From contig CM049308.1 of the NCBI GenBank assembly GCA_026874595.1, forward strand, positions 92,631,624 to 92,695,623: 64,000 nt of DNA, in the 5' to 3' direction. The position numbers and the translations under genes were made by a program. Positions 24,639-36,500 of this stretch are shown piece after piece (position 1 is the stretch's first letter; each line of letters begins with the position of its first letter). The notes under the pieces are model-generated. The model did no database searches and had not been told where the DNA came from. It saw only the letters and a program-made list of their open reading frames with translations. The stretch comes from Sipunculus nudus (taxonomy: Eukaryota; Annelida; Sipuncula; Golfingiida; Sipunculidae).

Positions 24639-25489
24639 GATAAAGGAGTACATGTTTAACCACTAACGTAGAAAATCTGACTTACTTAATATCAGACTGA
24701 ACCATAACCTCAACCTACAGCAAAAAAAATCTCCCTTCATGTATAGTTGCTCCTAAAATGTAGTGCGAGAGAAGCATTAAGTCTGAAGTTCGATTGCTTA
24801 ATATGTATACGCAGTGCCTCGGGTTTTTTTCATACTATAAACAAATTAAGTACACTTGAGCAAATGATATTGATAAGATCACGTAACTTTGGCCTGTAGG
24901 TGTGCACACACGCTGCAGCAATCGATTTGTACTATCAGTGCCCAAAAACATATCTGTTGTAAATATATCATCTCTCCTCAATCCTTGTACAGATATTTCG
25001 TGCAATCGTTCATGATCCGTCGGCGGCTGCAGGTAGAAAGGTGAACAAACCTAACTAGGACACACAGTGTTAATCCAAAGACTAGTTACCCTGTTTTAAA
25101 GTATATATGTATGCAAGGAGGACACGAGAGAGGAAGAGAACATGGGTTTGGTCTAGTTTCACTGGTCCTTGAAGCAATTTATATATGAGCAACGATCTGA
25201 CACACCTGTTTCTACAAGCGCTCCCTGGTGGCGAGCAGTTGTGGTAACCTGAGAGAAATCAAACACACTGGATCGACACACATCAACAACGTGAGAAGAT
25301 TTTGTAATTCAGTGTTTAAAATTGATAAAATACATATACTGAAAGTTGCTTGTACACAGCGACCGACAGACTAACCAATTAGACTTCTGACCAATTGCTT
25401 CTTCCTCCTTCCTGCCAGGTGACCAGTCACGCTGCACAGAGCCCCAGTGACCGGGAACTAATATAAGGCTACAGTCCCACTGAAGCAGG

Positions 25490-26045
25490 CAGTACTACGG
25501 ATAGGCAAGGATTACCACGGATCACCCCGGATACGGTCCGGGGTGGTCCGTTGTGATCCGGGATGTTTTTGGGAGAAATCGGCAGAAATCGCCATTTCAC
25601 AAAGCAGCACTACGGTAGAGCCCCGGATCGTCCCAGCAGCGCCAAGGACCATCCCGGCAGCACCCTGGATGCACTGGAAATAACCCCGGGACAGCCACGG
25701 ATAGCCCCGGACCACCACGGCAGCACCCCGGATTACCCCGGACCGTCCCAGCAGAGCCTCGAATCGTCCCGGCAGAGCCCCGGACAGTCCCGGCAACGCC
25801 CCGCAGGTTCCCGGTATAGCCCCGGACCGTCCCGGCAGAGGCCTGGCTATGAAAGGAGGTGGCAATCAGCACATCTATCCATCCTGTGCTCTGCCGTGAG
25901 GGTCATCCAAAAACTGCCGGCTCGCCCTCCCGGACCGTCCCGGACCATTCCTGACCATCCCGGACTATCCCGGACCGTCCCGGCAGCGCTACGGCTTACA
26001 CACCGGATCACGCCGGACCTATCCGTGGCACTGCTGTAGCTCTGC
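25490..26045. repeat. GC-rich CCCGGA/GTCCCGGCAG repeat block
   Basis: About 550 bases of short irregular repeats built from CCCCGGA, CCGTCCCGGCAG and AGCCCCGGA, standing out from AT-rich surroundings. The 158-codon plus-strand ORF (25563-26039) and the minus-strand ORFs of 91-117 codons are products of this composition. CAGTCCCACTGAAGC at the left and GGGACTAAACT at the right may mark the ends of a mobile element. Confidence 0.65.
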
Positions 26046-26442
26046 CGGGTCCTCTTTGGGACTAAACTCTGATCTAAACTCTGTCACTTAGTTCCTGTTG
26101 ATTGTAAGGATTCTGTTGTAATGTATTGCAATTTTTTTGTGGAAAGATTTATTATATAAAATATCATTGTGTAATGTATCTTCTGTGAAATATACTTGTT
26201 GTCCATGTGAGATTCCAAATGACTCAATTTTTTCCTCGCAACTGAAACAATATTATCAAGAACTCGGCATTATAAAAATGCTTACTATGAAGTTCTCATT
26301 TTTCTTATAATGTTTCTATCGAGATTGGCTTGTGCCTCCTTTGTTTCTGGAGACTTGACTTCATTTGTGGAGTTGATAGTTTTTTTTCCGGTCATGCATG
26401 TTTAAAAGCTATAGGTTTATCACTGTGTGCTGGTTTGTACAG

Positions 26443-26461
26443 ACACTGACGAGATAGGACT
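26443..26461 (+). other. 5' UTR end and leader-intron acceptor of gene 4
   Basis: GGTTTGTACAG|ACACTG places an acceptor 19 nt before the ATG at 26462-26464, matching genes 1, 2, 3 and 5. Confidence 0.5.
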
Positions 26462-26844
26462 ATGAGTGGACGTAGCTTTGTGAAGCTGAGTACTGATCAT
26501 ATCCAAGAACTTTTATCACAAGATTAGGGGGATATGCGGGCACTCAGGGTGTGTGCGAATTTTTTATTCGTAAATTTTGAAAAAAATGCGTTCATGTTAT
26601 GAAAAATAAAAGCAGCAATAAGTTTTCCTTAAAGGGGACACTCATGTAATTAGTGTTGTGTATATAAACGTTTTGATACTTTACGGATACGCTTCCGGAA
26701 AACAAATATGAGTAGAAAAAAATGTTCTAGCTGTACTAGGTGTTAGAGCATCAGATTTGATCAAATAGGGTCCACACTCATGGCGGCAGTTTTGCAAGTC
26801 AATTAAGTTATTTTTAAATACCACCATCACCACAACTACTACAC

Positions 26845-26923
<79 letters not shown>

Positions 26924-29900
26924 CATTATTGAAAAATTACTTTTGTAACCTGTTGTTTAGATTATTTATACAGAGTGCTTTAATCTTGCAGAAAACCTGT
27001 AACAGCTGTAACGCACTATAACAGCTAATCACATTTAACATTCACATTTATTTATTTCCACCCAGAGACTAATGACGCTTTAACTGCTATGACAGTATTC
27101 TCGATCAAACTTTATGCTTAAACAGATCCACTAATGCAACGCAGAATTATCTGTCTCACTCAAACTTGAAAAAATAATTTCTCAGGTAACAGCTTACTGT
27201 AGGAACGTTCTAAATGGACATCTCGTATCGCAGGTCATTGTAGACCAATGGCCGGACTGGAGGTCATTGGTTGTTAAGCCAGCAGAGGAGCTGTCTGAGG
27301 TACAAATGCATGTCACAAACACAGAGCTTTTCACTTAAACGTAAATATATGCAGAGATACATGGTTTGTATAAGAGAGCGAGTTCCCACGATCGGAATAA
27401 CATTAAATCACTGTTGACCTCAAACAATAGTTCTCTGGTCCGGTTTTTTTTGAGAGAGAGACATCTATAAATCTGACATATCAAAATCGAAAAGTTTTAA
27501 CATAGTTATGCATTAATATTCTAATACAATAATATTCTAATACATTTTAAGTCTTTACAATATTAAAACTAACTTCAATATCTCTGTCAAAATAAAAAAT
27601 AACTTGGACAGCAGAAAGTTAAAGGGACATAATCTGGAGCAATATCACGTTTATTCTTTCATACAGTCAGTTCAGGTTTGCTTTATACAAAATTTTCCAG
27701 CAAGTGTTGGTAAACACAGTCAACGTGTGTCTGCGTGACCGGAGGGGCGATTGTGTGCCGCAACAGGCGGTGTTTCAGCCATTACCATTAAATGGTATTA
27801 TAAAACTGCATCACGTAATGGAATGACAAAAGGTGAATTACTCCCTTGTTCTCGTGAAAATTATATCGTGTGTACCTTAGAAATGTACTTATGCAAGAAA
27901 ATGCGAAGATGAATTCCTTTCATTTCTTGTCATAGGGTTTTCCTTCTGTATATTCTAAGGGGATACAACTGCATGGTAAAGATGTTAACTCAATGTGTGA
28001 TTTCCTGAACACAGAAGGTGTACTGGATTGGAGCCAGGAGATGAGTTTTATGGGTGATATCTGGTGAATATAGGACACTAAATCCTATATTGGGAACGCA
28101 TATACATGTATAAGAATTATAGATAACTCTCATAGAGAGTAAACATCCGCCAACGCTAGATCACCTCCCGAATTTTATTTCCCTGCTTCATATATAGAAA
28201 CAGTCACATATTTGGCCTTTATCTGGTTCACCTAAAATATGATAAAGTCAACTCGAAAGTATTAGTTAAATTGGATGATCGCTTTGCAGATGTGAATGTG
28301 AAACCGGCCCTGGGAGCTGCTGTAGCCAGGCAGAATGGGACTCTGATACCCGTACATCAATGCCATATTTTCACAGTCACTGGAGATGCTCTCAGCGAAT
28401 TGTAAGAGTCAATCATTTTATGTGAGGAGTTAAAACATAAAGGAACATCATTCTTTCTTTCCCATGGTTAAAGCTGTAATGACATCCATAAATGGAAATC
28501 AGTGTAACATACACTATTTGTTTCTCAGGAAATTCACCTTGAACACAAGTTAGAGGTCACCTAGCTTGTCTTGTCTGAAGTGCTGCGATAGGAATTAAGG
28601 AGATATTTGTCCTAGCTATCATTTTTACGTTATACAGGTTTTCGCTTTATATCACCGTGCGAAATGTTAAGTAATTTTAATTATGTAAAGAGTTCCAGAG
28701 CAGTATATTTATTACTTAAGAAAATAAATTCTTACCCTTGGATCATTACACCTTAAATCAGAGAACAGTCAAACCAGACAGATGGCCAAACATATAAGTT
28801 GAAAAAGATATCACGTTCGTACTTTTCTAGTCTTGCAGCGTTTTCTTAGTTTTGGAACTATACGAGATTATTTTAGTTAGAATAATACTGATATCTGCAT
28901 GATAATCTATAAATTTTATAGTACAATATGTCATTTTGTAATAGTTTTATTGTCTTAGTATGTCTTTTATATTCGTATTGTAATTTGTATTTTTATTTTA
29001 TTTCATGGTCACATTCATTTGTTTAAAAATGTCTTGTACTTTATATATGAAACAGGGCCCTGCTTACAATAGAAGTGTTCTTCTGGTGCAGGCTACATTG
29101 CATAATATTGTAATAAATAAATAAATTAATCAACATTCGATCAACATTTTAAGCGTATGGTGCATTTTGGCTTTACATCCGACATGTAGAATTACATATT
29201 TGACATAATTAATGTAAACTATGCTTTATTGCTTCCGCTTCACTCAAATACATACAATATATTTGTTATATGGCACCGTCCCGTGCAGTGTGATGCACAA
29301 TGTATGAAATCATCGACTCCTTAGGAGTTGAATATTGCTCTATTCTAGGTAGGAGGTCCCTCTGACGTCAGTGAAGAGGAGAAAAAACGTCTTTTTATAT
29401 TAATAATGCTTAGATTCATTCTTGATTTAGAATCCCCTTTATTTCCATGTTCACAAGGGAATAAAATAAATTGTTTTAAGAAAAAAATTCACCCGAGTAG
29501 GTAGTTCGTAGAAACTACAAGTGATTTGAAAGTAAAGGGGTTACTGTATTAATACTTTTCTATTGTGCACGCCCCTGACAGTAGCGTATCAAGAGAGGTC
29601 TGATTGACTTAACTTTGTATAATTATAATAATCATTTTGTTTTCAGAAATGTCGATCTCCCTGATGGATACTCGGCTGGAGAGCTGTCGGTCAAGGACAC
29701 ACAAAGAGTATTTGACCTTCGAGTACAGGAAAGCCCAAACACACCTTTCGGAGAGATAGCATATCATGCGAAACACTGTTTAAGTGTATCTGTCAGAGAT
29801 TCAGCGGGTAATCTGGTAGGGTTTGAGTTCATGAACCTCTCTGGCGACCAGGGAATGTTGCACGTAGACGCTGCTCACCGACGAAAAGGCCTGGGAAAAT

Positions 29901-30088
29901 ATCTGGTTGTAATTCTGGCAAGAAAGATGTTTAAACAGTGTATGGTGCCGTTCTGTTATATCATCAAGGAAAACATGGCGTCCATTAATTTTCACCAAGC
30001 CTGTGGATATGAAGTTTTGGGTGACTACGTTGGGGATTTTTCCCGTTACGTACCAACATGTGGCAATAGGAGTGACCTAAAGACATAA
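26462..30088 (+). CDS. Gene 4: GLYAT-like gene with in-frame TAG in exon 1
   Basis: Exons: 26462-26548, 27186-27299, 27936-28053, 28290-28401 and 29647-30088. Phases match the family, total 291 codons. Exon 1 begins MSGRSFVKLSTDHIQELLSQ and then reads TAG at 26525-26527, where gene 1 has Lys and gene 2 has Lys (one base from AAG). The rest is open: exon 2 carries VIVDQWPDW, exon 3 VLDWSQEMSFM, exon 4 is two codons short, and exon 5 carries NVDLPDGYSAGELSVKDTQ, HRRKGLGKYL and HQACGYEVL. The Glu position is Ala (A-A-H-R). An in-frame ATG at 26534-26536 just after the stop could start a protein lacking 24 residues. It is therefore either a young pseudogene, an N-truncated gene, or has another first exon. 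It is the only complete plus-strand copy. Confidence 0.6.
26849..26925. repeat. (TAA)n(TTA)n palindromic microsatellite
   Basis: TAA repeats switch to ATT/TTA repeats, so the tract is self-complementary. It lies in intron 1 of gene 4. The poly-Ile ORF over it is an artefact. Confidence 0.9.
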
Positions 30089-31978
30089 GTGCACCCAATT
30101 CCCGCAAGGCATTGCCTCTTCTTCCACCTCGCATTGTCCTTACTGATTCACAAACCTTATCGTAAATATTCACTTATCATTATACTTTAGTCTGTTTCAC
30201 AAAAGCGTGCCCATTGAAATTTGGCAATATTTTCATAAACTGGCAGATTAATTTCAGATGGCATGATGCGATGAAGGAATGGGGTATTGGCCTAATTTAC
30301 TATAATTAAATTATAACCATACCTAGCAAAATATTAAAGCAGTGCACTTAAATCGATATCTGAGAAAACAGTCTTTTTTTACAACACCTAAACCCCATTC
30401 ACAAAGGTTAAGGTCACCGGTCACATGATCCACAACTGCACTTGAAAGCACCTGATTGGCTAATAACTGATCATTAATATTCTAAAAAATACAGCTGTCT
30501 GCAACCTATGGCAGACGCCATGTCACTTGGCCAAAAGATTCAGATGAACCAGAGTGTTGCAAATATAATAATATTATAAATAAATAATATATAAATATTG
30601 GTTTTTGTTATGAGGTTTTACATCTCATATTAGGCCTTTGGTCCCTCATCAGCTTTAAGGTCAGACTGTGTGATAATATTTGTGTTTCAGAGAATAATTG
30701 CCAAATTTCAATGGGCACCCTACCGTGGAACAGACTTTAGCTACTTTTAGCACTTTATAAATAAAAGGAATTATGATTTATTATGGTTGTCGTCTATCAC
30801 TGTGATATACGTTGATACTTTAATACACGCATTAGTATCTTGATGTTAAGATTAATATATTAATGTAATGAATGGATGTAAAGCACAAACGCCCAAACAA
30901 AAAAAATCCGAATTAAGCTCTATTGAAGAATATAGATGAGAACAATCATATTCCTTTTTCTTTGAAACAAGAACATAAGTTTAAACATTTCAATCGAGTA
31001 ATCTCTTTGCTAATTGAATATATAATTAAAACGGATGTCATTTTAATGTCTTTTGAAGTAAGGAGAAGGTACGAATAGGACAAATACAACGACGAATAGG
31101 GGCGGATTTATGTCCCACCATTATTTGAACTAAAAAATCTGGAAAATATTTAAATAAGCGTTTAATACTGAAACACAGAACCGGATCTTGCATAAACTAC
31201 CCCAGATAGCACCATTACAGCATCACTTTTCATTTTGTACTCTAAGAATGGGAGAGGGGAACCCCTCTACGCCCCCTCTTCTTAAATCAGGTATCCACCT
31301 CGTGATAAATAATACATGGAAAAGCATGCATATTTTAAACATAAGACTTGCCTCGTGAATATATGTGTGACACTGACACGATAAGTTAGACTAACGGGTC
31401 TTAAGTTCAAATATTGATTACGTATGCATTAACATGGTAGGTGCTTTGTAAATAAAATCAGGTGCTCCATATCAATAATGCTTGTGCTGTGTGTATGAGA
31501 TCCCCGGCAAGCGGTAAGTATGTCGGACAAGATTTTATGTGATATCTGGCTTACTCTTGCTAAATATTAATGAACTACAGGTAACTGTTGTTAATAAAAG
31601 TTCTGATAACGCCTCGGTGATCACATGGGCTTATTTATCTATTTATGAGATCCCCACCCCTAAAAACAAAGTGACACGTAGCACACATGTAACACATGGA
31701 GAGATATTAAATGATTACATTTTTTATGAAGGGAGCGTGATATGTACAATGTGAACATCGTATGTATATATAATTATATATAATTAGATGAAACACCTCT
31801 CAGGCAAGGGGTAGGGGAGGGATATCACACTATAACTGGTTCAACAACATCATAAAATATACTTCATGAGTACTTCACTAATAGAAGGCAGCCTCACTGG
31901 TTTACGTCAAGCATAACAAAATTTACACTACTGGACTGGTTCCAGTATTAGGACAAAGTATACATATTTTGAACTAAT

Positions 31979-32010
<32 letters not shown>

Positions 32011-32013
32011 CAC

Positions 32014-32232
32014 GCACCAATCAGCCACACATGGCGCTAGAAGGTTATTCGTTCTATATCTGCCTTACACCCATGTTTGACCAGTACCCATTCACTCCTG
32101 GGCGAAAAGAGCACACCCTTGTGGTAAAGACTTCGCTAGGAGTCTTAACACGGAAAGCGGTCAGATCGGGACGCGAACCCACAACCTTGCGGTCACGAGT
32201 CTAGCGTACTCACCAATACGCCACCACGCTCC
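32014..32232 (-). mobile_element. tRNA-derived SINE, copy in unit 1
   Basis: Minus strand begins GGAGCGTGGTGGCGTATTGG, has box B-like GGTTCGCGTCC (32169-32179), then a body ending near a (TA)n run at 31986-32010. The matching copy in unit 2 is at 51696-51916. Confidence 0.6.
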
Positions 32233-33063
32233 ACATCTTGCGTGTACTCTTGGTTAGTTGTTAATATATAATTAAAAACGCATTGTATAACATTATGATA
32301 AGTAGTGCAGCATTCTCGAATTCGTCCTCTAACTGAGCGAATGTTAGACAGGAATGTGGGAAAAATAGATAGGAGAAGGCAGGGTAAAACTTTATCGTGA
32401 TTACGGTTTGTCATTTAATTTTGCTACGTGGCCTTTTTCTTGTCTTTTTTTACACTGCTACATTCTTTCTAAAATCCGAAAGCTTTGTTTTTATTCATGC
32501 CTCAAAAAAGCTGATTATCCTTTAAAATACATAACTAATATTATTGAGTAACACACAACAATAATGCCCTAGAACTGTCCATTTTATGATAGTGTTTATT
32601 AAAAAATTCACAATATCAGAATAAATCACCAGTTATACATGAACCCAAAATAGCAGTCTGTAGGTTGTATTTTTGTAACTCGATTAGAAGCTTTGTGTTT
32701 ATATTATATATACGGCCCTATCAATATAGTCTGTTAAAGACACCACCAGATATTCATTAATTCCTGATAATTAATTTTCTGTAGCTGTTCATATCAAGTT
32801 TAATACAATTATTTGTCACCACCTCAGCTCAGTAGAAACCACTCTGTCAATCACTAACTGCTGTAAATACGAGAAGCAAAGATATTTTTAGTTACACACG
32901 TCACATTATATATCGGTAAAATTGGCCGTCCCGAAACAAATATTTTTAAAGAAAGTGACGGCTGTGCTCCATGCTGAGATATAACAATTCAGCTATATAA
33001 CCTGGACCAAAAGCAAACATAATACTATAAAGTAATGAATTAACTATAAATTATACCTTTATT

Positions 33064-33215
33064 GTCTCCGCCAGGAGGGTTTGCATTCGTGTGTGTGTTT
33101 ATTCACAACATATAACTCACGCAGAATCTCACGAAATTTCGAGGGCATTTGGGAATGAGCCAGAGTTGAATTGGTTAGATTTTGGTGTGGTCCGGGTTTC
33201 ATCAAGGAATATTCA
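33064..33215 (+). repeat. Dispersed repeat, TGTCTCCGCCAGGAGGGTTTG type
   Basis: The phrase TCTCCGCCAGGAGG, followed by TGTGTGTTTATTCACAACAT and a conserved-looking ACGAAATTTCGAGGGCATTT, resembles a widespread marine invertebrate repeat I know from memory. Another variant lies at 34638-34746. Confidence 0.45.
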
Positions 33216-33502
33216 CAAATGTATAGTCACCTATGCACGAATTAACTAGGGAATATGGGCCGAATAAGTGAAAGCAAACACGGTGTTAAGAGCATCCCCC
33301 CCACCCCCCGTGCACACACACACGGCGGAGACTTGCATTCTTTAGAATTCAGATTCTAGATATAATAATGGAATCACTATAAAACACAAAATTCGCTCGA
33401 CTTATTTTATGTATTTCTTTGTAAATGGTAGCCCTGTATAGAAAGGATATGAATAATTTAATAAAAGTTTATGTTATTTAAATTGACATACATGCACGCA
33501 TA

Positions 33503-33508
33503 TTTATT
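33503..33508 (-). terminator. Candidate polyadenylation signal of gene 5
   Basis: AATAAA on the minus strand, 64 nt after the stop codon at 33572-33574. The same hexamer is kept in unit 2 at 53216-53221. Confidence 0.4.
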
Positions 33509-33571
33509 ACAAACGAAATAATAATCTCTGTAGAGACCATGAGGCTTAAAATGTTCTGGTTTGGTTTCCTT

Positions 33572-36500
33572 TTATTTAAGGTTACTGATGTCTTCAGCTG
33601 GTGGTGCATAATGAGAAACGTCACAAACGAAGTCGTCCACAGCCTTGTAACCACAGGTCTGGTGAAACTGAATTGACGCCATGTTATTCTGCTTGATATA
33701 ACAATATGGCACCATCCCTTGTTTCAGCATCTTCCTGGCCAGGTTCACTGTCAGGTATTTTCCCAGTCCTCTTCTTCTGTGGGTAGGGTCAACGTGCAGC
33801 ATACCCTGAGAACAATCGTCAGGTACAAGCTCAAAGCCGACCAGTTCACTCAGGGAATCTCTTATACACACGTTTAAGGAATTCTTCACATGGTATCCAA
33901 TCATGTTGAAATGAACTGTTGGCACGTCAGATGCCCGGAGATCATAGGCCTTCTGAGTGTCCTTGACCGATAACTCTCCAACAGTGTACCCGTCTGGTAG
34001 ATCAACATCTCTGAAATAACCCGACTATAATTATAATCCTCATTAGCTTGAACGTCGAATCCTTTTCCCTAAAAAAAATTTCTACTCAACTTAAAATATA
34101 TACATACGGAGTTCCTTGGATAAGGTTATTCTACCCTTAGTGAAAAATTCAATATTTGTATGCATGTCTGTGTAAATGACAACTTAAGTGTACTCTGTTT
34201 TAAAATATACCAACGAAAACCCGCGAACCCTTTCCACGTACATAAATAGTATATCAAGGTGTTTCATATTTGAGGTTATAGATTGACAATTTTTCCGTCA
34301 ACATTGTTTTCATTTTTGGCGATACTGGGTTCTCCTTTTGATGTAAGACGAATAAAACAAACGAAAGTTTTTGTATGTTTTTGTATCCTTAATTTACATC
34401 TCTACTTTTCTGCCCAACTAGTTGCGCCAGTGTTGTGAAACGGACATATTTCACAAATATGGGGTCAAGTTAAGTTGAAAGAATATCTGGTCAAAATTGA
34501 TATTAGAAATAAAACATGCTTGTAATTATTTGATACATGACCTTATTTTTATTTACCAAAAAGGCAACCAAATTATTACCAAACTTCGTCTTTGCTAAAA
34601 CATTTTGCAAAGTTTCACAATTTTGTTCCATGCCCTGTCTCCGCCAAGGAGGTTATGTTTTCCCCTGTGTGTGTTTTTCTTTGTTTTCTTGGGTTGTCTA
34701 TTCGCTGTTTCACGCAAAATATACTGGACGGATTTCAACTGATCATTGTTTTTTTTCCGACAAGACTGATTTATTAATTTGTCACTTTTACAACAATAGA
34801 GTGATCTATAGTGATTGATCTTAAATATATTACATTGTTATTTTTGGCTCAAGAGTAGACAAATATAAAACCTCACATGTTGTTTAGCATGTCCTCGGTG
34901 ACCGTGTATATTAAGCACTTGACTACCGTCGTGACGGTCCCATTCTGAGCACCTGCAGCGGCCTCTACAGCAGGCTTCAGCTTTACATCTATATCTGCCG
35001 GGAATTTGGCAACAGTTTAGATATTATCAGAAACGGACCTTTGGGCACAATGTTAGTCATAGGGGATAGATTTCAACCTGATATTTATTATGACCTTGAT
35101 CTAATTAAAAAGGTACACTCAAGAAATTTTATCGAAAGAGTATACATTGCCCGGTTTATTGCCGGTTCGATGTTACTTGCGAAATCTGATAAGAACCTCG
35201 CACCTAGGTGTAAAACCCGACTCGCGTGGCTGCTGGCGCCAGGGTATACTGCCGAGGTTCAAAACCGAGAGGCTTGAGTAGTGCCCCCGTGGGACTGTGT
35301 CAGAAACTACAGGTACTGCTCCTCTAATCTGGTTGATCACCACGAGACTACCGCGAGACCGCGTCGGAATCCTTGACAACACCAAAACATTGCAATCATA
35401 CCGTAGCAAGCGTTGAGGATAATATCGTTGATTATATTGCTAATTTCATTGGACATCTGACCGTAGACGAGATAGATGCTGCGATGGACCTTCAGAATCT
35501 AATAATATGTGTTGAAGTGATGAAGGAATTCTTCTGTCTGTTCCATTACTATTAAAATTTATTATAAAATATTTAGTGGAGTATATTATCTATTTAAACT
35601 TTATTTTTTAAATTAACACCACCATGAAATAAAAAAAATATCAAATGAAAAGATCAAATCAAAGATAGATAGCAAATCAATACTGTTTAAATATAGCCCT
35701 AAGGCAAAATATATGTCCTAGCTGCGTGTTATTCACGGATTACTATGAGGTGGTAACATCAAACGTTAGCTAACAGTATATGTTATTTTTACATAATTTG
35801 TATAAAAGTTGACAAAATGCCAGCGTTAATTTTTCAATAACAATATGAATCTAACGTCTAAACGGCGAATAATATTAAAGGAAGTAATGGACCGGAGGCC
35901 TGTGAGTTAAAGCGCCATTTCTCATTTGTCCTACAATATTCCTGTTTCTTTTAAATAGCAATCGCACCCAAATGACATTGCCTTTTATTAAAAAATTAGT
36001 AATTATTTTATAGAATATTTTCAGATAACTGTAATATTGACCATTTAACTGAAATCATCATCAAATTACTTTAACCGGTGATCTTGTGAATGCTTGCATC
36101 TCAATTCCCGTTGACTTGTCGGAAATGCTTCTCGCAAAGTATGACAACAGGTATGTGAACATTTGAGCAAGCTGTTTTAAAACTGAGTGTGCAGAATATG
36201 AAAATTGACTTCCGTTGGTTGTAATCATTCTTAAAATCACAGCCAGTATATTAGTTCGAGGTTTTGCTCTTACGATCGCAGACCACATCGGATAGGACAA
36301 TTAACACGGCGAGGCTTTATTTGATAAGCCGGAAAGCGAAGTACAATATCCGTTCACGGCTGTGACAATAGGATAATGCAAAAAAGTTCGGGGAACAGTT
36401 TGGCCAACGACCTATATATATATACCAGGACTTTTTAGGCACTTTTTCACCCCACAAATATGAGGATTTTTTGTTCCACAACTAATGTTCTCTTAAAAGT

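Noticed and set aside
25563-26039. 158-codon plus-strand ORF, the longest open frame there, Pro/Ser/Arg-rich
   Set aside because: Open frames occur on both strands because the CCCGGA repeat lacks stops; no domain and no splice context.
26525-26527. Programmed stop read-through or recoding at TAG
   Set aside because: No supporting structure seen, and sister genes have a plain Lys codon; a point mutation is simpler.
26681-26926. Poly-Ile ORF
   Set aside because: Direct translation of the TAA/TTA microsatellite.
35041-35277. 78-codon ORF nearly identical in both duplicated units
   Set aside because: Non-coding sequence around it is equally similar because the duplication is recent; it also overlaps a tRNA-like repeat.
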